Notes under the pieces: model-generated
What the model was told of the DNA's origin: nothing
Database searches by the model: none
What the model saw: only the letters and a program-made list of their open reading frames with translations
Position numbers and translations under genes: made by a program
Source of the DNA: Bacteroidales bacterium UBA4284
Lineage (GTDB): Bacteria > Bacteroidota > Bacteroidia > Bacteroidales > UBA932
Direction: 5' to 3'
Length of the DNA stretch: 47,727 nt
Assembly: GCA_002395925.1 (NCBI GenBank)
Contig: DGVM01000198.1
Span: forward strand, 731-48,457
Shown: positions 1 to 7,540 of the stretch, piece after piece
Position numbering within the stretch: position 1 is the first letter of the stretch
Layout: every line of letters starts with the position of its first letter

Positions 1-163
1 TTTCGTCATAGGCAAGCTGTACAGCCTCGTAACCATCGGTCTCGAGAGTACGGATTTGCGTGACTACGCACGGACCAGCCTCGATAACGGTGCACGGTAT
101 GTTTTTACCGTCGGCACCGAAAACGGAAGTCATTCCGATTTTTTTTCCAATTAATCCAGGCAT
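1..163 (-). CDS. rplC: 50S ribosomal protein L3, N-terminal part (runs off the window)
   Basis: The first 54 codons of ribosomal protein L3 are read on the minus strand from an ATG at 161-163. The protein begins [15 protein letters not shown] and continues with the [11 protein letters not shown] stretch typical of bacterial L3, a 23S rRNA-binding protein needed early in large-subunit assembly. The rest of the gene lies outside the window. In most bacteria L3 belongs to the S10 ribosomal operon, so the neighbouring genes to the left are probably ribosomal; this is inference. A strong Bacteroidota promoter lies about 60 bases upstream, so transcription may start just ahead of L3 here. Confidence 0.96.
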   Translation of the reverse strand, partial: MPGLIGKKIGMTSVFGADGKNIPCTVIEAGPCVVTQIRTLETDGYEAVQLAYDE

Positions 164-201
164 TGGTTTGTTAATTAATTGATACTAAATGTTTTATCTA
201 T

Positions 202-220
202 CCCGCCTATTTTTTGCGGG
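202..220 (-). promoter_or_regulatory. Small hairpin in the rplC leader
   Basis: CCCGC and GCGGG arms (202-206 and 216-220) enclose a 9-base AT-rich loop. On the minus strand it lies directly after the predicted rplC transcription start, so it would be at the 5' end of the leader RNA. It might stabilise the transcript or act in ribosomal-protein feedback; no function can be read from the sequence. Confidence 0.4.
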
Positions 221-223
221 CTG

Positions 224-254
224 CAAAGATACGATTAATTTTTTGATTTACAAA
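224..254 (-). promoter_or_regulatory. Bacteroidota-type promoter for rplC
   Basis: On the minus strand TTTG (254-251) is followed by a 19-base AT-rich spacer and TATCTTTG (231-224). This matches the primary-sigma promoter known for Bacteroidota (TTTG at -33, TAnnTTTG at -7). The expected start point is near 217, giving a leader of roughly 55 bases. Confidence 0.85.
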
Positions 255-298
255 ATTTTACTGAAGATTAGCCGAAGTGACCGATCTACGTCATCATC

Positions 299-329
299 TT
301 GCAGGACCGGATTATAATCGCTACCTTTG
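299..329 (+). promoter_or_regulatory. Bacteroidota-type promoter for the first ECF sigma gene
   Basis: TTG at 299-301, a 20-base spacer and TACCTTTG at 322-329. Transcription would begin within a few bases of the ATG at 337, so the message is leaderless or nearly so. It also argues against the upstream GTG at 277, which lies before the promoter. Confidence 0.7.
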
Positions 330-336
330 CCGTTGC

Positions 337-834
337 ATGAGCGACAGGGATATAGAACGGATTTTCAGGCAGAACTACAAGCCTCTCTGCATGTATGCCC
401 TGCATTTCCTTGAAGACATAGCCGCTGCCGAGGACGCAGTTCAGGACGTATTCGTCAGGCTTTGGGAGGCCTGTCCGCCCGAGGGGATAGGGAAGCCTTA
501 TCTGTATGCGATGACCCGCAACCGGTGCATAGACATCCTGCGCCGGTCCGCCCGTACCGTATCCATGCCCGAAGACGTTTCCATTGCGTCCCCGGACGAG
601 CAGATAGTCGAGCGGTCCGAGACGGAGGCGCGCCTGTGGGAAGCTGTGGGCAGGCTCCCGGGACGCCGCAGGCAGCTGTTGCTCATGAGCAAGCGCGACG
701 GCCTCAAATATGAAGAAATCGCCGCACGGACCGGCCTTTCCGTAAGCACTGTCCGCAATCAGATATCCCGAGCGCTCAAAACCTTGCGTTCAGAGGGCGC
801 CGACATCCTTCCGGTAATCATTTTCTTTGTCTGA
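337..834 (+). CDS. ECF RNA polymerase sigma factor (FecI-like)
   Basis: This 165-residue protein is a sigma-70 family extracytoplasmic-function factor. Region 2 covers roughly residues 5-75, with the helix containing A-A-E-D-A-V-Q-D-V-F. Region 4 covers about residues 105-155, with the helix-turn-helix L-K-Y-E-E-I-A ... S-V-S-T-V-R-N-Q. Length and layout fit the factors that Bacteroidota pair with FecR-type anti-sigma proteins. The start is placed at 337 because the reading frame back to the GTG at 277 overlaps the promoter. Its likely partner is the FecR at 4596-5381. Normally sigma, FecR and receptor genes run in one direction; here the sigma gene faces the operon and its stop lies only 15 bases from the end of the DUF4249 gene. 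Partnership with FecR is inferred from position. Confidence 0.9.
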   Translation: MSDRDIERIFRQNYKPLCMYALHFLEDIAAAEDAVQDVFVRLWEACPPEGIGKPYLYAMTRNRCIDILRRSARTVSMPEDVSIASPDEQIVERSETEARLWEAVGRLPGRRRQLLLMSKRDGLKYEEIAARTGLSVSTVRNQISRALKTLRSEGADILPVIIFFV

Positions 835-835
835 G

Positions 836-873
836 CCAGCGGGGCGCCATCATTGCTGCAGGGGCGCCGCTGG
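836..873. terminator. Shared hairpin between two convergent genes
   Basis: Arms CCAGC + GGCGCC (836-840, 843-848) and GGCGCC + GCTGG (863-873) pair with a two-base bulge and a 14-base loop. The structure starts just after the sigma stop codon and covers the last codons and stop of the DUF4249 gene, so it may end transcripts from both sides. No T-run follows on either strand, so intrinsic termination is not certain. Confidence 0.5.
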
Positions 874-1941
874 GACCTCGGTAACCCACTCGAAGCTCCG
901 GTCCGAGGCGCTCTCTATGCACACTAAACCCAGTCCGCCTTCTACGTTTGAGGGATATACCACCGGCTCGAACAGTATCTGGAACTCGGAATTCCCTCCG
1001 AGAACAGAATTGGCCTCTGCATTCGTAAAGGCCCTGAGGAAAAGGAAATCGTCGCGGCTGAGGGTAAGCAGGCGGAAGCTCAGCCGGGAGTGTACCGTCT
1101 GGTCCCAGGCGCCTTGCCGGGGGATGAAGAAATTGTTCCTAAGGTAAACCGTCGCAGTATAATCCGAATCTTTGAATCCTTCGTCGGAGAAGATACAGAA
1201 CATGTTGGTCGCCAGGGGGAAATCTATCGGTGTATTGTCCCGTATCGCTTCTCTCTCGCGCGAGGAGTGAAAATCCCCCCTGAGGTTCGGATCGTCATCA
1301 AAGAAAAGCTCTGGAGCTTCGGTAAACCATTGTCTCAGGGAATCGGTCTGCCCCTCTTCCGGGTGGTGGGACACGGAGTCGAAGTGATACTCCACAAGAA
1401 GGCGCATCCATGTGTCTTCCCCGGGAACATCCTTCATCCGGACCTTGCATTCCAGACCGTCGATGCGGTCGAAATAAGGCGTTTGCGGAACCTGAAGGGT
1501 ATCGACGGAAGTGAGCTGGACGGCCTTTGGAACCCTGGCTGTGGCACTTGCGGACAGGTCTTCCCAAGCCGCCGTAATCTTCAGTTCGTCCCCTTCGTGC
1601 AGGTCTGCGTCGAAATAGTATCCGCTTTCGGGCAGAGGGCCGGGGATGTATTTTGCATCATAAGGCATGTCCGGATAACCCGGATAAGTGGCAGGCGAGG
1701 TATAGGAAGCTGCGCAGAGGTAGTCTCCGTTGAGGTAAACGTCCACCTTTGCATCTTTCAAATCCTTGGTGTCGCTTCTCAGTGAACTGAGAGAAACGCC
1801 GATGCGGTGAGAGCTTTCATCGGTGCGGATGATGGCGTTGAGCACGAGGAGCCTCTCTTTCTGCCCCGACTGGTAATCTATCTTTGACGTACACGATGCG
1901 GCCAGAATGGCAAGGGCCGCTGCCAGAAGTCTTGTTTTCAT
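850..1941 (-). CDS. DUF4249 family lipoprotein
   Basis: A 363-residue lipoprotein: basic start, hydrophobic stretch and lipobox ending in Cys17 (L-A-A-S-C). The body resembles the DUF4249 family of Bacteroidota, with the early pattern of a short beta domain (V-Y-L-N-G-D-Y) followed by a longer beta-rich C-terminal part. Family members usually lie next to STN-type TonB-dependent receptors and are thought to be their outer-membrane partners, but the ligand is generally unknown. The gene begins 6 bases after the receptor's stop codon, so the two are surely co-transcribed. Its 3' end is covered by the shared hairpin with the opposing sigma gene. The family call rests on recognition of pattern and context. 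Confidence 0.8.
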   Translation of the reverse strand: MKTRLLAAALAILAASCTSKIDYQSGQKERLLVLNAIIRTDESSHRIGVSLSSLRSDTKDLKDAKVDVYLNGDYLCAASYTSPATYPGYPDMPYDAKYIPGPLPESGYYFDADLHEGDELKITAAWEDLSASATARVPKAVQLTSVDTLQVPQTPYFDRIDGLECKVRMKDVPGEDTWMRLLVEYHFDSVSHHPEEGQTDSLRQWFTEAPELFFDDDPNLRGDFHSSREREAIRDNTPIDFPLATNMFCIFSDEGFKDSDYTATVYLRNNFFIPRQGAWDQTVHSRLSFRLLTLSRDDFLFLRAFTNAEANSVLGGNSEFQILFEPVVYPSNVEGGLGLVCIESASDRSFEWVTEVPAAPLQQ

Positions 1942-1947
1942 TGCTGC

Positions 1948-4599
1948 TCAGAATGTAAGCGTATAACTGAATGCGGGAATTATGGGAAGGATTGTCAGTT
2001 TCGTGAGCGTTACGCCGCCCTTTTCCTTTTTGTCTGCTGAGTTGTCCCAATAATACTCTTCAAAGGCGTGATAGACGAAATTGGGGTTCATTGCATTGTA
2101 TGCATTGTACAGGCTCAGGTTCCATACCGATTCGCCGCCTCGCCTCGTCGGGCGCCTGAGGTTTACGCCGATGTTGAGCCTGTGAGTGGGTGGCAGATTG
2201 TAATTGTTCCTGCCTGACGACATTTCGACGGAATCCCAAGTGCCGTTCGGTCTCAGGATTCTGGACGAACGCATAGGCAGGCTCATCCATCCTCCGGAGT
2301 AGAAAACCCACGATGCGGCTATTTCTACGCGGTCAGAGAATTTATGGTTGACTACCACATCGACGCAGTGGCGTCTGTCGTATTTGTACGGGAAAGGCCG
2401 TCCAAGGTTTATCGAACCGTCCGGGAACACCCTGTCGCTCTGCGCGAGCGTATAGGAAATCCAGCCTGTAGTGGCGCCCGAAGTCTTACGGACGAAGAAT
2501 TCCAGGCCCTTTGCCGTTCCCTGTCCCATCTCGACCTGGCTCTCCCAGCCGGAAGTGTTGGCAAGGAACATCACTCCTTCCTTGAATTCAAGAAGGTTCT
2601 TCATTATCTTCCAGTATCCTTCAACCGAGAACTCCCAACCGCGGAGCCCGTCGTAGTACAGGCCCAGCGTGAATTGGTCGGAGGTGACAGGCCTGATGTC
2701 CTTGGTTATAGGTACCCAGACATCCAGCGGGAGGGGAATGGAAGTGGATGACAGCAAGTGAACGTACTGGGACATCCTGGCGTAGCCGCCCTTGACGGAA
2801 AAGCCTGCTCCCGCGTCGAAGCGGAGCGCTGCCCGCGGCTCCAGCGACCAGTAATTCCTCCCCTGGGTGTTGAACAAGGTGAAACGAAGCCCCGGATTGA
2901 AGGTCAGGCGCTGCCCTATCTGCATGTTGTCGTCTGCATACAGGGACGCTTCGTGGCCGAAGTAAGAGAACTTGTCTCCGTCTTTCTGTTCGTAGTTTTC
3001 ATCATGCATCGCCGCGAATGAGGCAACATAGGCCTCGGGGCGGAAATGATGGAACAGATATTCCGCTCCGAATTTCACCAGATGCGAACCAGATGGCGTC
3101 CAGTCGAAATCGGACTTGGCGCCGATATCCGTTATTCCGGATACGTAGTCGATGTTCCATGAATTGAAGCTTTCTCCCTTTTTGTCGGAAAACGATACTT
3201 TGTCGCCAGCCCCGGCATCCATGCGGAAGTTGTTGTAGAAGACAGAAGTGTTCGAAAACAGGCTCCCGCTGAAAACGTGGTTCCAGCGCAGGGACGCCAC
3301 CGTGCTCCCCCAGCCGAGGGCGGCATTTATCTGCTCGGTGCGTTCCACGGGGGTCTCCGTCTTGTCTGACGGGTCGTAACGGTAGTTGGAATCGGTCGAG
3401 AGACTTCTGAATCCGGCGTTGTCGCGGCCGTTGTACAGGGCAAGATGGAAACGGTCGGAATCAGACAGCCTCCAGTTGAGCTTTCCGTTGAGGTCGTAAT
3501 AGTAATAATTGATATACGTGTCTTTCAGGAAGAGCCTCAGGAACGGTTCGGCAACAATGCTGTGCAGTCCGCGAGCGCTCAGGCTGTAGCTCAGCTTGTC
3601 TTTCACTATCGGTCCTTCGAGGTGGAATTTGTCGTTCAGTACTCCGACCGTGAACGAGCCATGCGTTTCCTTGAAGTTTCCGTCGTTAGTCCGGATTTCG
3701 AGTATGCTGGAGACGCGTCCGCCGTACCTTGCGGGGAAAGCTCCCTTATAGAGTGTCACGTCTTTCACCGCCTCGGGCTGGAAGATGGAAAACAGTCCGA
3801 GCAGATGGTCCATGTTGTAAACCGGAACGCCGTCGAGCAGTACCAGGTTCTCGGCCGGGCCGCATCCTCTCACGTAAAGTCCGGAAAAGCCTTCGATGCC
3901 TCCCTGTACGCCCGGAAGCATCTGCAGGGACTTCACAAGGTCGGCTTCTCCGAGCAGGGAAGGCATGCTTTTGAGCTGAAGCGAAGGGATTTCCATGGAA
4001 CCGGGCAGGGAGGACCCGATGCCGGCATCCCTCCGGGATACGATTCTTGCCGCATCCAGATTCGAATTGAAAACCAAGGAGATGTTGAGAGTGGTGTCGC
4101 GCCTGAGGGCCAGGTCGGTCTCGAAGTCATCGTAGCCGAGATGCGCCGCCGTGATATGGTAGTTGCCCGCTGGAAGCGTAAGCGTGTAGAAACCGTATTC
4201 ATTGGTTACGGCGCCAGCGTTGGCGTTCAATTTCCCCGATGCCAGCACCCCTGCGCTGATGATGGTTTCCGAGGATGCCGCGTCGGTTATGTACCCGCTG
4301 ACGGTTACGGCCCCGGCTTTCCTGAGGGGGCGCGGGAGAGGCTTGAGGATCACATTTCCTCCGCGAAGTTGCCACGAGACACCGGAGCCGTCGAACAGCT
4401 CCCCAAGCGCATCCTCGAGGGTCGCGGCGTTTACGGGCTTGTGTTTAAGGCCCTCCAGCCTGTGCTCTATGGAAGCGTCGTATATGAACCTGACGCCGAA
4501 CTTTTCGCCGACGCCCTCCATGCCGTATCCTTGATAGTCCTGCGCAAAGGCAAGGGCGGCGCATAGCAGCGCCGCTACTGCAGAAATGATTTTTTTCAT
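1948..4599 (-). CDS. TonB-dependent outer-membrane receptor with STN signalling domain
   Basis: An 883-residue outer-membrane transporter. A signal peptide ends near A-F-A (about residue 19). An STN domain (about 25-95) would pass the signal to FecR. A carboxypeptidase-regulatory-like beta domain follows (about 97-180, V-S-G-Y-I-T-D-A). The plug (about 205-310) contains the V-L-L-D-G-V-P-V-Y-N motif, and the rest is the beta-barrel ending in an aromatic residue (S-Y-T-L-T-F), as outer-membrane proteins do. The start codon overlaps the FecR stop by 4 bases (ATGA). The layout is that of FecA-like receptors whose expression is induced by their own substrate through FecR and an ECF sigma factor. 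The ligand cannot be told; siderophore or another scarce nutrient is plausible. Confidence 0.93.
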   Translation of the reverse strand: MKKIISAVAALLCAALAFAQDYQGYGMEGVGEKFGVRFIYDASIEHRLEGLKHKPVNAATLEDALGELFDGSGVSWQLRGGNVILKPLPRPLRKAGAVTVSGYITDAASSETIISAGVLASGKLNANAGAVTNEYGFYTLTLPAGNYHITAAHLGYDDFETDLALRRDTTLNISLVFNSNLDAARIVSRRDAGIGSSLPGSMEIPSLQLKSMPSLLGEADLVKSLQMLPGVQGGIEGFSGLYVRGCGPAENLVLLDGVPVYNMDHLLGLFSIFQPEAVKDVTLYKGAFPARYGGRVSSILEIRTNDGNFKETHGSFTVGVLNDKFHLEGPIVKDKLSYSLSARGLHSIVAEPFLRLFLKDTYINYYYYDLNGKLNWRLSDSDRFHLALYNGRDNAGFRSLSTDSNYRYDPSDKTETPVERTEQINAALGWGSTVASLRWNHVFSGSLFSNTSVFYNNFRMDAGAGDKVSFSDKKGESFNSWNIDYVSGITDIGAKSDFDWTPSGSHLVKFGAEYLFHHFRPEAYVASFAAMHDENYEQKDGDKFSYFGHEASLYADDNMQIGQRLTFNPGLRFTLFNTQGRNYWSLEPRAALRFDAGAGFSVKGGYARMSQYVHLLSSTSIPLPLDVWVPITKDIRPVTSDQFTLGLYYDGLRGWEFSVEGYWKIMKNLLEFKEGVMFLANTSGWESQVEMGQGTAKGLEFFVRKTSGATTGWISYTLAQSDRVFPDGSINLGRPFPYKYDRRHCVDVVVNHKFSDRVEIAASWVFYSGGWMSLPMRSSRILRPNGTWDSVEMSSGRNNYNLPPTHRLNIGVNLRRPTRRGGESVWNLSLYNAYNAMNPNFVYHAFEEYYWDNSADKKEKGGVTLTKLTILPIIPAFSYTLTF

Positions 4600-5381
4600 A
4601 GTATGCTGATCTTAACGTCGAGTGTTTCCTCAATGAGCGCGACGGCATCTTCGAGCGTTTCGGCCCTGAACGTGCCGCTGAGCCTGCGCCCGGTGGCGTC
4701 GCATCGCACCTCGCGTCCGAAGCAGGACTCAAGGTCTTTTATGACGCTCTCAAGCGGTGTGTCGCTGTATGTGAATGTATGGGTCGCCCATCCGGCTGGA
4801 TTGACCATCTCCGAAGAGGTAAGCTCCGGCGCCGCAGCCCCTGCCGGCAATGTGGCGCTTGCTCCTTTTTCCAGCACTATTGCAGCTTGTGGCTGATTGC
4901 TCCGGCAGAAAGATACCTTTCCGCTCACAACGTCGACCGACGTGCCGCCGTCCGTCACCGATACCTGAAACTGCGTTCCGAGCACGGTCACAAGGGCGTC
5001 GGACGCCTCCACCTTAAAGGGGTGAGCTTCGTCCCTGGACACCTGGAAAAAGACCTTTCCCTGCATCCTGACCGTCCTGTCGCCATGTGCGAAACGCCGG
5101 CTGCGGAAAGACATCGAGGCTCCGGGGGCCAGAACCGCGGTGGAATTGTCGGGCAGGATGACTGTATGCGCCTGTGCCCTTGCTGGAACTTCCATGCGGT
5201 TCTCAGGCATCCGATAAACGAGAAGCACTGCTGCGGCGGCAGCAAGCGCGGCCGCAAACGCATAGTAGAAGGGGCGCCGGATCTGACGGTGGCCTGCGCT
5301 GACTTTTTTCCAGGCTTTTCTGATATCGAGTGCGCCTGGAGTGAAATGCCGGGCGACGAATTCGAGGATGTTTTCTTTCAT
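4596..5381 (-). CDS. FecR family anti-sigma / sigma regulator
   Basis: A 261-residue inner-membrane signal transducer. The N-terminal cytoplasmic part (about 1-45) would bind the sigma factor. One transmembrane segment follows (about 47-65, an alanine-rich run ending A-A-V-L-L-V-Y). The FecR periplasmic domain (about 80-180) includes G-K-V-F-F-Q-V and V-L-G-T-Q-F-Q-V, and the C-terminal part resembles the STN-like DUF4974 (T-P-L-E-S-V-I-K-D-L). The ATG at 5379-5381 was chosen because the upstream extension of the frame is rich in Cys/Trp/Arg and unlike the family. The stop overlaps the receptor start by 4 bases. Substrate binding by the receptor would be relayed here to the sigma factor, probably the one at 337-834. 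Confidence 0.92.
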   Translation of the reverse strand: MKENILEFVARHFTPGALDIRKAWKKVSAGHRQIRRPFYYAFAAALAAAAAVLLVYRMPENRMEVPARAQAHTVILPDNSTAVLAPGASMSFRSRRFAHGDRTVRMQGKVFFQVSRDEAHPFKVEASDALVTVLGTQFQVSVTDGGTSVDVVSGKVSFCRSNQPQAAIVLEKGASATLPAGAAAPELTSSEMVNPAGWATHTFTYSDTPLESVIKDLESCFGREVRCDATGRRLSGTFRAETLEDAVALIEETLDVKISIL

Positions 5382-5387
5382 AAAAGT

Positions 5388-5418
5388 GAACTGTTTGCAT
5401 ATAATACGCAGACAGTTC
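5388..5418 (-). promoter_or_regulatory. Inverted repeat in front of fecR-like gene (possible ECF promoter or operator)
   Basis: GAACTGT (5388-5394) and ACAGTTC (5412-5418) form a perfect 7-bp inverted repeat with a 17-base AT-rich spacer, ending 6 bases before the FecR start. On the minus strand the outer arm reads TGGAACTGT; GGAAC is the usual -35 core of ECF-dependent promoters. It may be the sigma target, but no clear -10 element can be assigned. Confidence 0.4.
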
Positions 5419-5495
5419 CAAAAAATACCATCCGGCTTGTTGAATTTTTTTGCGCAGCGCCGCTGCCGGCGCATCGTGCTTTATTCCGTGACCTT

Positions 5496-6614
5496 CTAAA
5501 TCAGCGACGCGATTATGTCGTCGGCCGTGAACCAGCGGTCTTCCGGAATTCGAAGGTTTCCCGCAGCGGCAGATGGAACAAGGCTGTCATTTCGGGCTTG
5601 CCGGGAAATCTCACTGTCTGGCAGCAGGCAGGCTGGAATGCCGTCTGCGGTGCGCAGACCGAGCATGATGCGCTCTTCGCGTATCTCTGCGTCGGATAGC
5701 TGTTCCCCTTCTGCCGTCCATCCGCTCAGACTCTCCGAATTCCAGCTTCGGACATTCGCTGCGCCACTGCCATCGGAGCGGAGCGACAGAGGGGTTTCCA
5801 AGGGGATAGTCGTATTTGCTGCTCGGCAGAGCAGCGAATGCGCACCGGGTCCCAGTCCGACATAAGGCGCCCGCGTCCAATATGCGGAGTTGTGAACCGC
5901 CCGCCGTCCCGGAAGCGCCCAGTTGGAAATCTCATAGTGCTCGTATCCGGCTGCGGCCAAAGCGCTGCAGATATAGTAGTACTGCCGGCTGCAATCCTCG
6001 TCTCCGAGTTCGACATAACGGCCGTCACGCACCATGCGTCCCAGTGCGCTGCCCGGCTCGACGGAAAGCTGATAAGCCGAAATATGCTCCGGGCGCCATG
6101 AAACGATTTCGGCGAGGGTAGCTTCGAGTGCTGCCATCGACAAACCGTTGATTCCGAATATGATATCGACGCTGATATTGTCGAATCCCGCCTCGCGCAG
6201 CAGTCGGAATGCCTGCCTTGCTCCGTTTGAGGAGTGCCTGCGGTTCATCCATTTCAAGAGTCCGTCGTCGAGTGACTGAACCCCCATGCTGACGCGGTTG
6301 ACTCCCAGCTCGCGCAAGCCGGCGGCGTACTGGGGGCTAATGTCGTCGGGATTGACCTCGACCGTCCATTCCCGCCACTTGCGTCCGCCGCAGGCATCTG
6401 CGATACGGGCTATATCGCAAAGAGGCAGCACCGACGGGGTGCCACCTCCAAAATAGAGCGTATCGATTGCGGCCGATGCCGCTATTTCGTCCTGCCTGCG
6501 AAGAGCTTCCGCACATATTTCATCCCCGAACTGACTGCCGGGGCAGGCTCTCTCGGAGTAAAAATCGCAATACGTACAGAACGACCTGCAAAACGGTATA
6601 TGCACGTAGATCAC
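5496..6614 (-). CDS. hemW: Radical SAM heme chaperone HemW (HemN-like)
   Basis: A 372-residue radical SAM protein, the usual length for HemW, which delivers heme to respiratory enzymes. The iron-sulfur motif C-R-S-F-C-T-Y-C lies at residues 9-16, followed by the F-G-G-G-T-P-S motif that contacts SAM, V-S-M-G-V-Q-S and a C-terminal HemW domain (R-I-M-L-G-L-R-T-A-D-G-I). The start is GTG, directly after the TAG stop of the upstream gene, so it is translated as the last gene of the nadE operon. Two stretches look inserted compared with the family as I know it: about residues 260-286 (after G-P-G-A-H-S) and about 335-344 (S-E-I-S-R-Q-A-R-N-D), the second coinciding with a dispersed palindromic element. 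The absence of the coproporphyrinogen-oxidase N-terminal extension favours HemW over HemN. Confidence 0.92.
   Translation of the reverse strand: MIYVHIPFCRSFCTYCDFYSERACPGSQFGDEICAEALRRQDEIAASAAIDTLYFGGGTPSVLPLCDIARIADACGGRKWREWTVEVNPDDISPQYAAGLRELGVNRVSMGVQSLDDGLLKWMNRRHSSNGARQAFRLLREAGFDNISVDIIFGINGLSMAALEATLAEIVSWRPEHISAYQLSVEPGSALGRMVRDGRYVELGDEDCSRQYYYICSALAAAGYEHYEISNWALPGRRAVHNSAYWTRAPYVGLGPGAHSLLCRAANTTIPLETPLSLRSDGSGAANVRSWNSESLSGWTAEGEQLSDAEIREERIMLGLRTADGIPACLLPDSEISRQARNDSLVPSAAAGNLRIPEDRWFTADDIIASLI
5584..5612. repeat. REP-like palindromic element inside hemW
   Basis: 29 bases beginning CTGTCATTTCGGGC and ending GGGAAATCTC. The layout CTGTCATnTCGnGC...GAnATCT is shared with 38319-38348 (opposite orientation), which lies between genes. 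Related short palindromes are scattered through many Bacteroidota genomes. Here it lies in the hemW reading frame without breaking it. That this is an inserted repeat is inference. Confidence 0.55.
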
Positions 6615-7529
6615 CTACCTCAGCATCAGTTCTGCGCTTCCCAGGCGAGCCTGTTCCGTATAAGCCTCGCAGGTATAGATACCCTTCTCGAAAGCCGGGA
6701 TGTTGTTGACATAGATGCTCAGCTCGACCTCCTGGCCCTCGTAATCGACCTCGCGGGATGCGGTGGCCTGCAGAGTCTCTCCGCCGTAGCTGAACGTACT
6801 TGCCTTGCCGTCGCTGAGCAGGTTGCCGGAAGGATCCTTGACCCGGATGTACACCCGCACGGGGCCCGGCTGGGCGAGGGCATTCTCCACAAGGCTGAGG
6901 GTGGCGAGAAGGCGTGCTACGTTGCGGCTGCGGTCCACGGTTTTGCCGGAGTTGTTGTAGGCTTCGAGACGAAGTCCGCGTGCCTTGATGATGCTTCCGG
7001 TTGTCACCTTGCCGGTGAGGTCCTCAACCTGGGCGGTAAGCTGCTCGTTGAGGCGGCGGTGCTCCGCGGCGTCGCGGCGGGCGGCTGCAGCGTCGAGGGT
7101 GAGCTTGTGATTGAGCTGGTTGAGGGAGTCAATCTGGACGATATAGCCCCTCATTATGGTACGCAGCGTGCCCAGTTCCTTTTCGTACTGGCGCATCTTG
7201 ACGCGGTTCGTGGCCTCCGTCTTCTTGATGCGCTCCACCAGCTGCGCCACTTCCTCGCGGGAAGAATCGAGCTGCAGGTTGATGGAGTCGTAGTCGGACG
7301 ACAGGTTCTCGTAGTCGGTCTGCAGGGCGACGATCTGTTCGGTGAGGGCTTCCTTGTCTTTCTGGAGCTCGCCGACCAGGGAGTTCTTCTGCCACAGTAC
7401 ATATGCAAGGGCGGCTGCCAGCAGCACCGCTACGACTATCATTGCAATCATTACGGTCTTGGGACCGCCGTTGGCTTTGCGTTCGCGCTCGCGGCGCTCG
7501 AGCCTTTCAAGTGGATCTTCTCTTTCCAT
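6615..7529 (-). CDS. Membrane-anchored coiled-coil protein of unknown function
   Basis: A 304-residue protein with a charged, cytoplasmic N-terminus (about 1-24, rich in Arg and Glu), one transmembrane helix (about 26-46) and a long heptad-rich coiled coil (about 50-180, with L-Q-K-D-K-E-A-L ... R-R-L-N-E-Q-L-T-A-Q-V-E-D-L). A compact beta-rich C-terminal domain follows (about 190-304, V-R-V-Y-I-R-V-K-D-P and Y-T-C-E-A-Y). The coiled coil and C-terminal domain would be periplasmic. I recognise the type as conserved among Bacteroidota but know no function. It starts 11 bases after the aminopeptidase stop and its stop abuts the hemW GTG, so it belongs to the nadE-hemW operon. A structural or cell-envelope role is possible but unproven. 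Confidence 0.85.
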   Translation of the reverse strand: MEREDPLERLERRERERKANGGPKTVMIAMIVVAVLLAAALAYVLWQKNSLVGELQKDKEALTEQIVALQTDYENLSSDYDSINLQLDSSREEVAQLVERIKKTEATNRVKMRQYEKELGTLRTIMRGYIVQIDSLNQLNHKLTLDAAAARRDAAEHRRLNEQLTAQVEDLTGKVTTGSIIKARGLRLEAYNNSGKTVDRSRNVARLLATLSLVENALAQPGPVRVYIRVKDPSGNLLSDGKASTFSYGGETLQATASREVDYEGQEVELSIYVNNIPAFEKGIYTCEAYTEQARLGSAELMLR

Positions 7530-7540
7530 ATCGAATGCGT

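Noticed and set aside
277..336. GTG start giving a sigma factor 20 residues longer
   Set aside because: The extension overlaps the promoter and matches nothing in the sigma family; the ATG at 337 fits both.
1090..1785. Long open frames opposite the DUF4249, receptor, aminopeptidase and GH31 genes
   Set aside because: They lie antisense to well-supported genes, show no domain or signal, and are explained by GC-rich codon positions.
5457..5472. GCGCCG-CTGC-CGGCGC hairpin as the hemW terminator
   Set aside because: A short hairpin is present just after hemW, but on the minus strand an A-run rather than a T-run follows; too weak to list.
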